A stretch of DNA of 34,609 nt from Nitrospirota bacterium (lineage in GTDB: Bacteria; Nitrospirota; Thermodesulfovibrionia; Thermodesulfovibrionales; JdFR-85), in the NCBI GenBank assembly GCA_011321725.1, contig DROX01000194.1, positions 1 through 34,609 on the forward strand, read 5' to 3'. The notes beneath the pieces are model-generated. The model had not been told where the DNA came from. It did not search any database and was given only the letters and a program-made list of their open reading frames with translations. The position numbers were made by a program, and so were the translations under genes. Within the stretch, counting starts at the first letter, position 1. The number at the start of each line of letters is the position of its first letter. Shown piece after piece: positions 23,339 through 32,132 of this stretch.

Positions 23339-24688
23339 ATGGAGACAAAGATAATGCTTTCCGAAAGGGACATCCCGAAGAAATGGTACAACATAATGGC
23401 AGACATGCCAAACCTTCCCAGACCTCCGCTTCATCCTGCCACAAAGGAACCCGTAGGGCCTGATGATCTTTCAGCCATATTCCCCATGAGCCTGATCGAG
23501 CAGGAGGTTACACAGGAGCGCTGGATTGAAATCCCGGAGGATGTTCTAAAGGTATACACCCTATGGAGGCCTTCGCCCATGTACAGGGCATACAGGCTGG
23601 AGGAGGCCCTTGGCACCCCGGCAAAGATCTACTACAAGTATGAAGGGGTGAGTCCTGCAGGTAGCCACAAGCCAAACACATCGGTACCACAGGCCTATTA
23701 CAACAGGGAGGCCGGGATCAGAAGGATTGCCACTGAGACAGGTGCAGGCCAGTGGGGCTCTGCACTGTGCTTTGCTGGAAGCCTCTACGGAATAGATGTA
23801 ACTGTCTATATGGTAAAGGTCAGTTACAACCAGAAACCATATCGCAGGATTGCCATGGAGACATGGGGTGGCACCGTATATGCCAGCCCAACCGACAGGA
23901 CAGAGGCGGGAAGGAAGATCCTTGAGGCTGACCCTGACAACCCTGGAAGCCTTGGCATAGCCATCTCTGAGGCAGTTGAGGACGCTGCCACCCATGATGA
24001 CACAAACTATGCCCTTGGTTCTGTTCTCAATCACGTACTTTTACATCAGACCGTCATAGGCCTTGAGGCGCAGAAGCAGTTTGAACAGATTGGTGATTAC
24101 CCTGATATTATTATAGGATGCTGTGGTGGGGGGAGCAACCTTGCTGGTGTGAGTTTTCCTTTCCTGAGGGACAAGATAAACGGTAAAGAACTTCGGGTGA
24201 TTGCTGTAGAACCTGCATCATGCCCTACACTTACAAAGGGTGAGTTCAGATATGACTTTGGTGATACAGCAGGCCTTACACCACTGCTTATGATGTATAC
24301 ACTGGGACATGACTTTGTCCCCCCGGGTATTCATGCAGGAGGCCTGCGTTATCATGCTGATGCACCACTTGTATGTCAGCTATACCATGATGGTCTCATA
24401 GAGGCAAAGGCCTATCCTCAGACAACGGTCTTTGAGGCTGCCATACAGTTTTCACGCACAGAGGGGATCATCCCGGCCCCTGAAAGTGCCCATGCAGTCA
24501 GGGCAGCCATAGATGAGGCACTTGTTGCCAGAGAGGAGGGTAAGGAAAAGACGATCCTCTTTAATCTCAGCGGACATGGATATCTTGACCTTCAGGCCTA
24601 CGCTGACTATCTGGAAGGCAAACTTGTGGATTATGAGTACCCTGAGGAGAAGATAAAGGAGGCACTTTCAAGGCTGCCTGTAATATAG
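23339..24688 (+). CDS. TrpB2-type PLP-dependent tryptophan synthase beta-like enzyme
   Basis: 449 residues, longer than the roughly 400 of canonical TrpB and with the N-terminal extension and [14 protein letters not shown] segment of the TrpB2 group. The PLP Lys is Lys111 in GSHKPNTS, the catalytic Glu is Glu133 in [10 protein letters not shown], and the phosphate-binding loop is GGGSN (263-267). TrpB condenses indole with serine to give tryptophan; TrpB2 proteins often act without TrpA, sometimes to salvage indole. No trpA or other trp gene is nearby: it stands alone with its own promoter, a strong ribosome-binding site and a shared terminator downstream, which supports the salvage-type role (inference). 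Other PLP chemistries remain possible for this group. Confidence 0.93.
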   Translation: METKIMLSERDIPKKWYNIMADMPNLPRPPLHPATKEPVGPDDLSAIFPMSLIEQEVTQERWIEIPEDVLKVYTLWRPSPMYRAYRLEEALGTPAKIYYKYEGVSPAGSHKPNTSVPQAYYNREAGIRRIATETGAGQWGSALCFAGSLYGIDVTVYMVKVSYNQKPYRRIAMETWGGTVYASPTDRTEAGRKILEADPDNPGSLGIAISEAVEDAATHDDTNYALGSVLNHVLLHQTVIGLEAQKQFEQIGDYPDIIIGCCGGGSNLAGVSFPFLRDKINGKELRVIAVEPASCPTLTKGEFRYDFGDTAGLTPLLMMYTLGHDFVPPGIHAGGLRYHADAPLVCQLYHDGLIEAKAYPQTTVFEAAIQFSRTEGIIPAPESAHAVRAAIDEALVAREEGKEKTILFNLSGHGYLDLQAYADYLEGKLVDYEYPEEKIKEALSRLPVI

Positions 24689-24690
24689 AA

Positions 24691-24713
24691 AATCACACCT
24701 ACGAGGTGTGATT
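24691..24713. terminator. Hairpin between convergent trpB2 and Uma2 genes
   Basis: AATCACACCT (24691-24700) and AGGTGTGATT (24704-24713) form a perfect 10-bp stem with a 3-nt loop. It starts 2 nt after the trpB2 stop and overlaps the Uma2 stop codon. The T run is short on both sides (TTTTC on the minus strand), so it is a moderate bidirectional terminator. Confidence 0.6.
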
Positions 24714-25269
24714 AGATGCTGGTCTGAAATATTGCTTCAATATCAAGCCTGAATCCATCAAGAAGTAGAGATTCAATTTCCCCTGTTACTTCTGACTTAG
24801 ATGATATTGAAAAGCTTCCCTTGGCATTTGAATAAATCTCTACTGACCTCATTTCTGGATCAACAATCCAGTACTCCCTCACCCCGCTTCTTTCATATAC
24901 TCTGAACTTCTCTTTTAAATCATACCCTGCTGTTGATGGAGAGAGTATCTCAATTACAAGGTCAGGGGCTCCGTATATTCCGTCCTCTTTAATAATGTGC
25001 TGCCGATCCCTGGCGATATATATGATATCAGGCTGGAAGGCATTCTCACTGTCAAGATAGACATCAATAGGTGAAACTAACACAATCCCCATGTCTTTTT
25101 CATCACAATAATCAGATAAGTGTCTAAAGATCCTTCCCAGGATTATCTGATGTTTTGGATTTGGTGCTGGTGTTATGACAAGTTCTCCCTCAATGAGCTG
25201 ATATGGTGCCCCTTCTGGCAAGATTTTATAATAATTTATGTTGAGCCTCTTTTCTTTAGCTAAAGGCAT
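24712..25269 (-). CDS. Uma2 family (DUF820) PD-(D/E)XK-like protein
   Basis: 185 residues. The family core is clear: QLIEGELV near the N-terminus, FQPDIIYI (Asp81), PDLVIEILSPST (Glu107) and a Lys in the following DLKEKFRVYERSGVREYWIVDP block. Uma2 proteins have a restriction-endonuclease-like fold, occur in many copies in cyanobacteria and other bacteria, and have no established function, though nuclease activity is predicted. The ATG at 25269 follows AGGAGGT. A TATAAT on the minus strand at 25290-25285 could be its -10. It is monocistronic and converges on trpB2. Such genes move readily between genomes; nothing here shows that directly. Confidence 0.88.
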   Translation of the reverse strand: MPLAKEKRLNINYYKILPEGAPYQLIEGELVITPAPNPKHQIILGRIFRHLSDYCDEKDMGIVLVSPIDVYLDSENAFQPDIIYIARDRQHIIKEDGIYGAPDLVIEILSPSTAGYDLKEKFRVYERSGVREYWIVDPEMRSVEIYSNAKGSFSISSKSEVTGEIESLLLDGFRLDIEAIFQTSI

Positions 25270-25440
25270 AAGACCTCCTTTTCCATTATATCATATCTCA
25301 CAAATTTGCAGACAAAACCCTGGCATTATGCCGAACTTGTTTTGGCATCTCCAAAAAGCTTAGAGTGGTCAATAAGTGGTAAGGAGGATCAGATGCCCTT
25401 TTTTATCCCTGAACTCTCGGTGGTTTAAATTAAAATTGAG

Positions 25441-26115
25441 CTATATATTTATGTACTCCTGCCAGTAAAGAAAGAGCTCCCTTGTAGCAAAGAGGTCTCT
25501 AACGCAATAGCGGGCAATCTCCTCAAACCTGCCTGCATCAAAAAGCTCCTTCACATCCTTGCCGGAGACTCCTTCTTCCTTGGGGCTCTTTATTCCAAAG
25601 GCCCTGCACCACATATCAAGACTGAACCTCCTGCGGGAGGCCCCAAAGAAGGTCAACTGGTCAAGCAGGTCAATGTGGTTTCCATTGTATCGGTTTGGCA
25701 TGAGTTGACGTGTTGGCTTTATCCTGTGGATGGCAGAACGTATCATAATAAATGGACAATCAAACCCCCTGCCATTGAATGTTATGAACTGGTCATACTC
25801 CTTGATCTTCTGCCAGAAGTTCTCAAGTATGGCCCTTTCGGTTCCAGCCTCATACCTTACCCCATCCTCTTCAAAGGGAGCTATCAACTGGCCGGGTGCC
25901 TGGAAGTAGACCGAGCCCTGGAGGGTATCCGGCTCAAGCATACCAATAGCAACAATCTCACCTGTTATGGGATAGAGCCCGAGGTCATTCTTTACCTTTT
26001 CTATCTCCTCATCCGTCTCAGCGTATCTGAGAAGATACTCCTGCTGAGAGAGGTCAAGTCTGTCAAAATCCATTCCGATTGTCTCTATATCAAAGATTAT
26101 CCTTTTCATACTCAC
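25441..26115 (-). CDS. Predicted 3'-5' exonuclease (PolB exonuclease-like, DEDDy)
   Basis: 224 residues resembling the stand-alone exonuclease domain related to family B DNA polymerases (DNA_pol_B_exo2). The DEDD residues are visible: Asp9 and Glu11 in FDIET, Asp119 in NGRGFDCPF, and Tyr203-x3-Asp207 in ARYCVRDL, the DEDDy pattern. HIDLLDQL and the SLDMWCRAFGI segments are typical. The start is GTG at 26115 or the ATG six bases on; no strong ribosome-binding site helps decide. It follows ctpA by 9 nt and is the last gene of the ftsE operon. It probably degrades single-stranded DNA or RNA ends in repair or turnover; the actual substrate is not known. Confidence 0.88.
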   Translation of the reverse strand: MSMKRIIFDIETIGMDFDRLDLSQQEYLLRYAETDEEIEKVKNDLGLYPITGEIVAIGMLEPDTLQGSVYFQAPGQLIAPFEEDGVRYEAGTERAILENFWQKIKEYDQFITFNGRGFDCPFIMIRSAIHRIKPTRQLMPNRYNGNHIDLLDQLTFFGASRRRFSLDMWCRAFGIKSPKEEGVSGKDVKELFDAGRFEEIARYCVRDLFATRELFLYWQEYINI

Positions 26116-26124
26116 ATTCTGTCT

Positions 26125-27423
26125 TTAGACCTTTTCTTTGAATATCCGCCAGCTTTTCAGAAGGTCTATCGCCCTCTGCAGCTGTGTATCCTCTGATTCA
26201 TCAACCTTTACTGGAACAATCTCCTTCTTTTTTTCCTTCTTGCTATCAACCTCCGGGGCCTGTTCATTCGGAAGGTGACGTTCCAGATCTTTCTCCCTGA
26301 TGGCAATGTGCCCCTTACCATCCTTTGGTTTTAACTCCACTACAATATCAGGCTCAATGCCCGTGTTCTGGATGGATATGCCTTTTGGTGTATAATACTT
26401 CGCCGTGGTGATCCTGAGACCAGAGCCATCACTGAGGGGGATCACACTCTGTACAGAACCCTTTCCGAATGTTGTAACGCCAAGAATGACACCTCTCTTC
26501 CAGTCCTTCAGCGCACCCGCCACAATCTCTGAAGCTGATGCACTTCCCTGATTAACAAGGACGATCACGGACCAGTTGTAATGCTTCCTTTTACCCCTTG
26601 TCCTGTACTCTGTCTTCTCACCGCTTCTTCCCTTGATATAAACAACCAGCTTGCCAGGTGGCAGGAACTGGTCAGCCACATCAATTGCGCTTGAAAGAAG
26701 CCCTCCAGGGTTGTTTCTGAGGTCAAGTATGAGGGAATCTATACCCTTTTTATCAAGGTCTTTGAGGGCCTTTTCAAGGTCAGCAGCGGTGTTCTGCTGG
26801 AACTGTTTTATCTTGACGTAGCCTATCCTGTCATCTATGAGCTTGTATTTAACACTCTTGAGCTTGATTATATCCCTTACAATGGTAAAATCCTTTGTCT
26901 CCTTCCATCCCTTTCTGTATATAGTGAGGGTCACCTTGGTTCCTTTCGGGCCTCTCATCTTGTTCACTGCCTCAAAGAGGCTCATATCCTTTGTGGGCTC
27001 ACCGTCAACCTTTATTATCCTGTCACCCGCCTTGAGACCTGCACGCCATGCCGGGGTGTCCTCAATGGGCGCAATAACAGTCAAGACACCATCCTTGATG
27101 GCAATCTGGATTCCAAGACCACCAAACTCCCCTGTGGTGTCAATCTTCATCTCCTTGTAAGCCTCTGGAGGCATAAAGCCTGAATGGGGATCCAGGCTTC
27201 TCATCATGCCCCTGATGGCACCGTATATGAGGTCCTTTGTCTTGACCTCCTCAACATAGTTCTTCTGCACAATATCAAGCACCTCTGTGAAGAGTTTGAG
27301 TTGTTCATAATCTGATGAATCGGCATCTGCAATATTAAGTGGGAGCTGTGTGGCGGAAATAAACACAAAGAGCGTAATTGCAACCGAAACCCATAGGGCA
27401 ATAAGGATTTTTATTTTTCTCAT
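26125..27423 (-). CDS. ctpA: S41 C-terminal processing protease (CtpA/Prc)
   Basis: 432 residues. An N-terminal membrane anchor or signal segment (about 5-25) is followed by a helical region, a PDZ domain (about 95-180, FGGLGIQI and AGLKAGDRI) and the S41 catalytic domain. The predicted Ser-Lys dyad is Ser296 in GSASASEI and Lys321 in FGKGSVQ, with the usual 25-residue spacing. The C-terminal tail (after about 365) is charged and low in complexity. It acts in the periplasm, cutting envelope proteins near their C-termini; in several bacteria CtpA controls peptidoglycan hydrolases. A strong AAGGAGG precedes the ATG. It directly follows the EnvC-like gene, which fits a role in controlling cell-wall cleavage. 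Confidence 0.94.
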   Translation of the reverse strand: MRKIKILIALWVSVAITLFVFISATQLPLNIADADSSDYEQLKLFTEVLDIVQKNYVEEVKTKDLIYGAIRGMMRSLDPHSGFMPPEAYKEMKIDTTGEFGGLGIQIAIKDGVLTVIAPIEDTPAWRAGLKAGDRIIKVDGEPTKDMSLFEAVNKMRGPKGTKVTLTIYRKGWKETKDFTIVRDIIKLKSVKYKLIDDRIGYVKIKQFQQNTAADLEKALKDLDKKGIDSLILDLRNNPGGLLSSAIDVADQFLPPGKLVVYIKGRSGEKTEYRTRGKRKHYNWSVIVLVNQGSASASEIVAGALKDWKRGVILGVTTFGKGSVQSVIPLSDGSGLRITTAKYYTPKGISIQNTGIEPDIVVELKPKDGKGHIAIREKDLERHLPNEQAPEVDSKKEKKKEIVPVKVDESEDTQLQRAIDLLKSWRIFKEKV

Positions 27424-27437
27424 CTTCTATGGCCTCC

Positions 27438-28640
27438 TTAACCTTTTTTTCTCTTTAACCAGTGCAGGGGATTGAGGGGCTTGCCTTTGTAACGCACCTC
27501 AAAGTAAAGGGCTGGGGCACTGAGTGTGCCAGATTCACCAACTCTTCCTATCTCATCCCCTTTATTTATTATATCTCCTTTGGACAAAAAAATCTCGCTC
27601 AGGTTTGCATAGACAGTATAGTATCCCTCACCATGATTCACTATTACCACCTTACCATACCCCTTGAACCAGTCTGCAAAGACCACCTTGCCCGGGTAAA
27701 CAGACCTGACAATATCACCTTCTTTTGCCCTTATATGTATGCCATTCCTGAAAACAGGGGTCTTGAATTTAGGATCCCTGTAGCTACCATAGGGCAGGGC
27801 GAGTCTGCCCTCCACAGGCCAGGGGAGCCTCCTTTTCATCTTTGAGAACCCCTTGAGGGCATATCTTGCCTTCTCCGCCTCCTCTATCATCTTACGAAGC
27901 TTCCTTGCCGATGCCTTGAGTTCTGAAATCATGTTCTTGTAGAGTTCCCTTTCACGTTTGACCTTTGCAAGGAGCATCCTCTTGCGGTGCTTGCTCTTGC
28001 GCAGCACCTTCTCCCGTCTGACAAGTTCCCTTTTCTGTTCGTTCAGTTTCTTTAACAACAGGGACATCTCTTCTTCTTTCTTTTCCAGACCACGGAGATT
28101 GTCATTATAGTCGCTCAGCAGAGAGTACTCATACTCTGCCATCTGTTTCAGGTACCTTAGCTGTCTCAGGAACTGGGAAAGGTTATCCGCATTGGCAAGC
28201 AGTATTATTGACTCCATCAAGGTATTGGAACTGGCTGATTTGCTGAATCTGTTAGAAAATACAAAAGGGCTGTTCCCATATTTCTGGATTGCCTGGATCT
28301 TCCTTATAAGATATCTCCTCTGTAGCCCGATACGTCCTGTCAGTTTTTTTATCTCCTTTTTCAGAAGGGCTATCTTCTTTCTTGTACTGGTTATACGTCT
28401 TCTCTGTTCCCTGATCTCCCTTTTTGTTACATCAAGTTTCCTGCTTACCTTCTCAAGCTCTGATAGTATGGATAGTTCCCTCCTCTTTGCCTTTTTAATC
28501 GCCTCTGCATGCTCTTTTATCCTTTCCTTGACGTCTCTGTATTTCTTCTTTATGCTTTTGACACTGGTTGCAGTGGCATTAAAGGAAGGGGTTAGAGAAA
28601 AAATGAAGAACACCAGAACTATGAATAGCCCTCTACGCAT
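27438..28640 (-). CDS. EnvC-like murein hydrolase activator (coiled coil plus degenerate LytM)
   Basis: 400 residues: a signal peptide (about 1-24), a long coiled coil (about 27-265) and a LytM/M23 domain (about 276-395). The metal-binding residues of active M23 peptidases are not conserved: the expected HxxxD is reduced to His302 in NGIHIRA, and the HxH motif is replaced by ALYFEVR. That is the state of EnvC, which has no hydrolase activity itself but activates amidases when FtsEX hydrolyses ATP. GYGKVVIVNHGEGYYTVY matches the EnvC pattern. Its start overlaps the ftsX stop by 8 nt, so the order ftsE-ftsX-envC supports the assignment. No amidase gene is in the window. Confidence 0.92.
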   Translation of the reverse strand: MRRGLFIVLVFFIFSLTPSFNATATSVKSIKKKYRDVKERIKEHAEAIKKAKRRELSILSELEKVSRKLDVTKREIREQRRRITSTRKKIALLKKEIKKLTGRIGLQRRYLIRKIQAIQKYGNSPFVFSNRFSKSASSNTLMESIILLANADNLSQFLRQLRYLKQMAEYEYSLLSDYNDNLRGLEKKEEEMSLLLKKLNEQKRELVRREKVLRKSKHRKRMLLAKVKRERELYKNMISELKASARKLRKMIEEAEKARYALKGFSKMKRRLPWPVEGRLALPYGSYRDPKFKTPVFRNGIHIRAKEGDIVRSVYPGKVVFADWFKGYGKVVIVNHGEGYYTVYANLSEIFLSKGDIINKGDEIGRVGESGTLSAPALYFEVRYKGKPLNPLHWLKRKKG

Positions 28641-29505
28641 CCTGATACTTCAACCTGCCAAGTGCTATTGTTGAGCCAGCCGCCCCAAGGGCCAAACCGA
28701 CAACAGGTAACACCGCTACAAAGGGCATGGGAAGTTTCAGGTAAGCCAGAAAAGGCACAGGATTATTATAACCCTTCAGTATAAAGACAAAACCAAAAAT
28801 CGCTGCTGAAGCAAGACATCCTCCCAGGGCACCAAGGACAGAGCCTTCAATTATAAAGGGTGATCTGATAAAACCCTTTGTGGCTCCAAGGAGCTTGTAT
28901 ATCTCTATCTCCTCGTTTCTCCGGTAAAATAGAATCTTAACCGTGCTGTAAGATACAAATACTACAGACAAGGAAAAGAGCAGAATGATACCAAGCCCCA
29001 AGAGCCTGAAGCCTCTTGATAACTTCTCAATGGACTCAAATAGCCTGGCTGCGTATATCACATCATCCACCCTGCTCATGCCCTTGATCCTGTCAATCAA
29101 TTCCATGACCTTGTTCTTGTCAAACTCTGAACTCTTTATCCTTACCACAACTGATGGAAAAAGGGGATTCTCATCTATGCCTTCAAGTATATAGGCTGCA
29201 TCCTTCAGTGACCTCCTCAACTCCTTCAGTGCATCCTCTTTGGAGATGTATCTGTAATCCTTGACAATGGGGGATCTTTTCAGATACTTGATAAGCCCTT
29301 TTATATCCCTGTCAGTAGCCTTGTTTGAGAGAAAGACGTTTATTGTAAACCTCTCGGGCATATGGGATGCGATCTTTTCAACATTATACAGGGAAAAGAC
29401 TACAACACCAAGGATAAACAACCCTGTGGCAATTGTAATTACCGAGAGCAGATTAATCCATCTGTCATGCCACAGGCTCTTCAGTGCAAGCCTCAAGGAA
29501 TACAT
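28633..29505 (-). CDS. ftsX: Cell division permease-like protein FtsX
   Basis: 290 residues with the FtsX layout: cytoplasmic N-terminus, membrane helix 1 (about 17-40), a periplasmic domain (about 41-160), then three helices (about 166-190, 215-243 and 260-283). The YRRNEEIEIYKLLGATKGFIRSPF segment after helix 2 is the FtsX/MacB coupling motif. With FtsE it forms an ABC-type complex that does not transport but signals across the membrane to the periplasmic EnvC-like activator. The start is ATG at 29505, 3 nt after the ftsE stop, with AAGGGCG as ribosome-binding site. It overlaps the EnvC-like gene by 8 nt. Confidence 0.95.
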   Translation of the reverse strand: MYSLRLALKSLWHDRWINLLSVITIATGLFILGVVVFSLYNVEKIASHMPERFTINVFLSNKATDRDIKGLIKYLKRSPIVKDYRYISKEDALKELRRSLKDAAYILEGIDENPLFPSVVVRIKSSEFDKNKVMELIDRIKGMSRVDDVIYAARLFESIEKLSRGFRLLGLGIILLFSLSVVFVSYSTVKILFYRRNEEIEIYKLLGATKGFIRSPFIIEGSVLGALGGCLASAAIFGFVFILKGYNNPVPFLAYLKLPMPFVAVLPVVGLALGAAGSTIALGRLKYQDA

Positions 29506-29508
29506 TTA

Positions 29509-30171
29509 TCACGCCCTTTCATCACGTACAAGGTTTCCGTTATCCAGTTTCAGGACCCTCAAACCCGTGTTCTTCACAAGCTCCATGTTGTGGGTTGCAA
29601 ATATGATGGTTGTACCTTTGGCATTGATCTCCCTGAATATCCTCATTATGCCAGCAGTGTTATCAACATCAAGATTACCTGTTGGCTCATCAGCGATCAG
29701 CACCGTGGGCTCACCCACGATGGCCCTTGCAATGGTTACACGCTGCTGTTCTCCACCTGAAAGGGCAGAGGGAAAGCTCTCGGTCTTGTGTCTCAGGTTG
29801 ACCAGCTTCAGTGCCTCATGGACACGGGATTTAATCTCGCTCTCCTTAACACCTCGTATTCTCAGGGCTATCGCAATATTATCATACACGTTTTTATTTG
29901 GTAGAAGCTTGAAGTCCTGAAAAACAATTCCTATGTTTCTTCTTACAAAGGGAATAGCCTTCTCCTTCAACGAGAGGGTTTCCCATCCTGCTATGGAGAT
30001 ACTTCCCTCATCAGGCTTCTCCGCAAGATAGATCAGCTTAAGAAGGGTGCTCTTGCCTGCACCACTTGGACCGGTCACAAATGTAAACTCCCCCTTTTCA
30101 ATACTGAAGGATACCTTTCTGAGGGCGGTTATGTTTTCGTAGACCTTTGTTACCTCATTGAATTTTATCAT
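29509..30171 (-). CDS. ftsE: Cell division ATP-binding protein FtsE
   Basis: 220 residues, the standard length. Walker A is GPSGAGKS (34-41), Q-loop Gln85, signature LSGGEQQR (137-144), Walker B VLIADEPT (157-164) and switch His194. It drives the FtsX membrane protein at the division site. The ATG at 30171 is chosen instead of an upstream in-frame start at 30261 because the family begins MIKFNEV-like, and a strong promoter (30224-30196) lies inside the would-be extension. The leader is about 18 nt and the ribosome-binding site is weak. It heads an operon ftsE-ftsX-envC-like-ctpA-exonuclease on the minus strand. Confidence 0.96.
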   Translation of the reverse strand: MIKFNEVTKVYENITALRKVSFSIEKGEFTFVTGPSGAGKSTLLKLIYLAEKPDEGSISIAGWETLSLKEKAIPFVRRNIGIVFQDFKLLPNKNVYDNIAIALRIRGVKESEIKSRVHEALKLVNLRHKTESFPSALSGGEQQRVTIARAIVGEPTVLIADEPTGNLDVDNTAGIMRIFREINAKGTTIIFATHNMELVKNTGLRVLKLDNGNLVRDERA

Positions 30172-30195
30172 GGCACTATAGTCTTCAACTTTGAT

Positions 30196-30224
30196 ATTAT
30201 AAATTATTACACCCTCTTTTTCAA
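30196..30224 (-). promoter_or_regulatory. Sigma70 promoter of the ftsEX operon
   Basis: Minus strand: TTGAAA (30224-30219), a 17-bp spacer and a perfect TATAAT (30201-30196). Start of transcription near 30189, about 18 nt before the ftsE ATG. It supports the 220-residue form of FtsE. Confidence 0.75.
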
Positions 30225-30260
30225 AGAAGTGACAGGGAGGTTCATACCGGAGCTGTGACA

Positions 30261-30992
30261 ATGGATGAACTGGATAAGAAGACGCAGAGGAGGCTCATCT
30301 CTTATGCTGATGCCCTGAACAGGGCAGCCCCTGGCAATATTATCAGTATTATTGCCTACGGCGACGTAACACTGTCCCGGCCTGCGGGGATTCAAACTCT
30401 CATTGTAGTAGAAAGGATCGGTTCTGAATTCCTCCTTCAGTATTCAAGACTGAAAAGGAGATTTCCAGGATTTGCCCCTCCCCTTTTCTTTACCCTTGAT
30501 ATACTCCGCTCATCAGGAGATGTCTTTCCCGTTGAGATACTCAATATAAAGGATTCCTATGTTGTAGTCTATGGCGAGGATGTACTTCAGGAGATAAAGG
30601 TAAGACTGGAGGACCTCCGTACCGAGGTTGAACAGCAGGTTAAAAGACAGTTCCTGAAGCTCCTTGATGAATTCCTCTACTCACTGGAGAGGAAGGCAGA
30701 CCTTGAGCAACTCCTTACGAGCTCGCTTATCGCATTTGTTCCCCTCTTCAGGAATATACTGAGGCTTATCAAGAAGGAGTGTCCTGTTGAGGGCACATTG
30801 TTCAAGGAGTTCTGTGAGGAGCTGGGGCTGAACGACAGTGTTTTTTTCAAGATCTGGGATATCAAAATGGGAAGGAAAAGATTTACAAAGAAGGAACTCC
30901 TCAATATCTTTGATAGTTATACTGGGGAGATAGAAAAACTTATAGCCAGGCTTGAGAGCCTCAATTCAGCAAGAGGTTACTGCATACCATAG
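30261..30992 (+). CDS. Nucleotidyltransferase-like protein with degenerate active site
   Basis: 243 residues, cytoplasmic. The first 100 residues look like a polymerase-beta-type nucleotidyltransferase fold (IISIIAYGDVTLSRPAG at about 25-41), but the GS and DxD positions read YGDV and GIQTLIVV, so catalytic Asp residues appear lost. The next block (FPVEILNIKDSYVVVYGEDVL, about 93-113) and a helical C-terminal half (about 115-240) resemble uncharacterised proteins of this class in anaerobes. ATG 30261 is preferred to GTG 30255 because CGGAG (30248-30252) is better spaced. It diverges from ftsE (90 nt between starts) and ends 1 nt from the convergent aminopeptidase gene. Its function is unknown; a regulatory nucleotide-binding role is only a guess. 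Confidence 0.75.
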   Translation: MDELDKKTQRRLISYADALNRAAPGNIISIIAYGDVTLSRPAGIQTLIVVERIGSEFLLQYSRLKRRFPGFAPPLFFTLDILRSSGDVFPVEILNIKDSYVVVYGEDVLQEIKVRLEDLRTEVEQQVKRQFLKLLDEFLYSLERKADLEQLLTSSLIAFVPLFRNILRLIKKECPVEGTLFKEFCEELGLNDSVFFKIWDIKMGRKRFTKKELLNIFDSYTGEIEKLIARLESLNSARGYCIP

Positions 30993-30993
30993 C

Positions 30994-32130
30994 CTAAACC
31001 AGATCCTTCCTCAGCCTGCCTGCCTTTAAAAGTACAACTCTTTTGCCGTCCTTCATATGAAGCGTGACGGTGGGATGGAAAAATACAAAGTCCTGATGAA
31101 AGGGTGTGCTGATTCTGCCACCAAAGGAGCTGTTGTCGCCAAGGGCTATATGAATCGTACCCAGTATCTTTTCTGATTCCAGGATATTGTCAGGCCTGCT
31201 CGCCCTGTCATTTGTGCCTATGCCAACCTCGGCAATGTTTGCATTTTCAGGCCTCTCCGAAAGTTTTTCTTTCAGGACCCCAGCAAAGGGTTCTTTGCCA
31301 TCAATACTGACAACCAGGCCATCCTTAACTGTCAGGTAGATTCTGGATTCAAGTTTCCTTGTGGGAGCCCACTCAAGAACCATTGTTCCACGGGCTGAAC
31401 CCTCAAGGGGTGCAAAAAAGACCTCTCCTGCAGGCAGGTTTCCGAAAGAACCGGGCCTCCTCAGATTTCCAGAATCAGCCCGTGCCCTTCTGCCTTTCTT
31501 TGAGAGCCTTATCTCTGTACCATTGCCCGTTCTGATACTAACCTCTGTAGCCATGTTAACAATCTGCTGTATCTTCCTCGTTCTCTTCTGGAGGGCCTTC
31601 CAGTCAACAGACATGGGACCTTCAAACATCTCCACATCAAAAAGTGGCATACTTGCATACCTTGCCTTACATACCCTTGTCAGCAGGTCCCTGAATCTTG
31701 TATGGCTGGTTGAATAGTAAGACAGGGCTATAACCGCATCCACTGCCCTGTCCCTGTTCCTCCTGACAATCTCTTCAATCTCTTTAAGCATCTCTGGTGA
31801 GATGCGCTTGTTAATGAGCCTCTTAAGCAATCCCTTCCTGTTCAACTGTGCGATCGTTCCGTCACCAAAGGCAAGCCTCCATAGCTTCTCCGGTGGTTCC
31901 TTACCATGTCCACCCCTTGAGGTATAGATACAGGATAGTATCTCCTTGCAAAAGGCACGGCCTGTTTCTTCTACAAGCATCAGGATGTCCTTCAGTGCAG
32001 ACCATTTCCTTATTTCATCATCCGAGAGGGTATCTTTTTTTGTCGGTCGGTCAGTAAAGACCAGCACCCTTTCATTGCTTTTTACTGCAAGGTTTGTCTT
32101 GTATATCTCCCTGATAGCAGCTGTGAGCAT
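30994..32130 (-). CDS. M29 family aminopeptidase (thermophilic metallo-aminopeptidase type)
   Basis: 378 residues. The conserved half of the M29 family is visible: NLPAGEVFFAPLEGSARGTMV (with predicted metal ligand Glu236), AEVGIGTND (Glu301), GTIHIALGDN (His327) and PFHQDFVF (His345, Asp347). M29 enzymes such as AmpT/AmpS are dimeric dinuclear-metal aminopeptidases that remove N-terminal residues from peptides in the cytosol. The ATG at 32130 is chosen over 32166 since AAGGGGGG precedes it and the family start fits. It begins 2 nt after the fur stop codon, so it is presumably co-transcribed from the Fur-box promoter, an unusual partner for fur. The N-terminal third (about 1-150) is more divergent. 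Confidence 0.85.
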   Translation of the reverse strand: MLTAAIREIYKTNLAVKSNERVLVFTDRPTKKDTLSDDEIRKWSALKDILMLVEETGRAFCKEILSCIYTSRGGHGKEPPEKLWRLAFGDGTIAQLNRKGLLKRLINKRISPEMLKEIEEIVRRNRDRAVDAVIALSYYSTSHTRFRDLLTRVCKARYASMPLFDVEMFEGPMSVDWKALQKRTRKIQQIVNMATEVSIRTGNGTEIRLSKKGRRARADSGNLRRPGSFGNLPAGEVFFAPLEGSARGTMVLEWAPTRKLESRIYLTVKDGLVVSIDGKEPFAGVLKEKLSERPENANIAEVGIGTNDRASRPDNILESEKILGTIHIALGDNSSFGGRISTPFHQDFVFFHPTVTLHMKDGKRVVLLKAGRLRKDLV

Positions 32131-32132
32131 AT

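Noticed and set aside
25393-25428. 11-codon ORF with strong AAGGAGG ribosome-binding site
   Set aside because: Too short and without a promoter or relative; possibly a remnant, not enough to call a gene.
30172-30261. 30-residue N-terminal extension of FtsE
   Set aside because: It contains the likely -35/-10 promoter, and FtsE proteins begin at the Met encoded at 30171.
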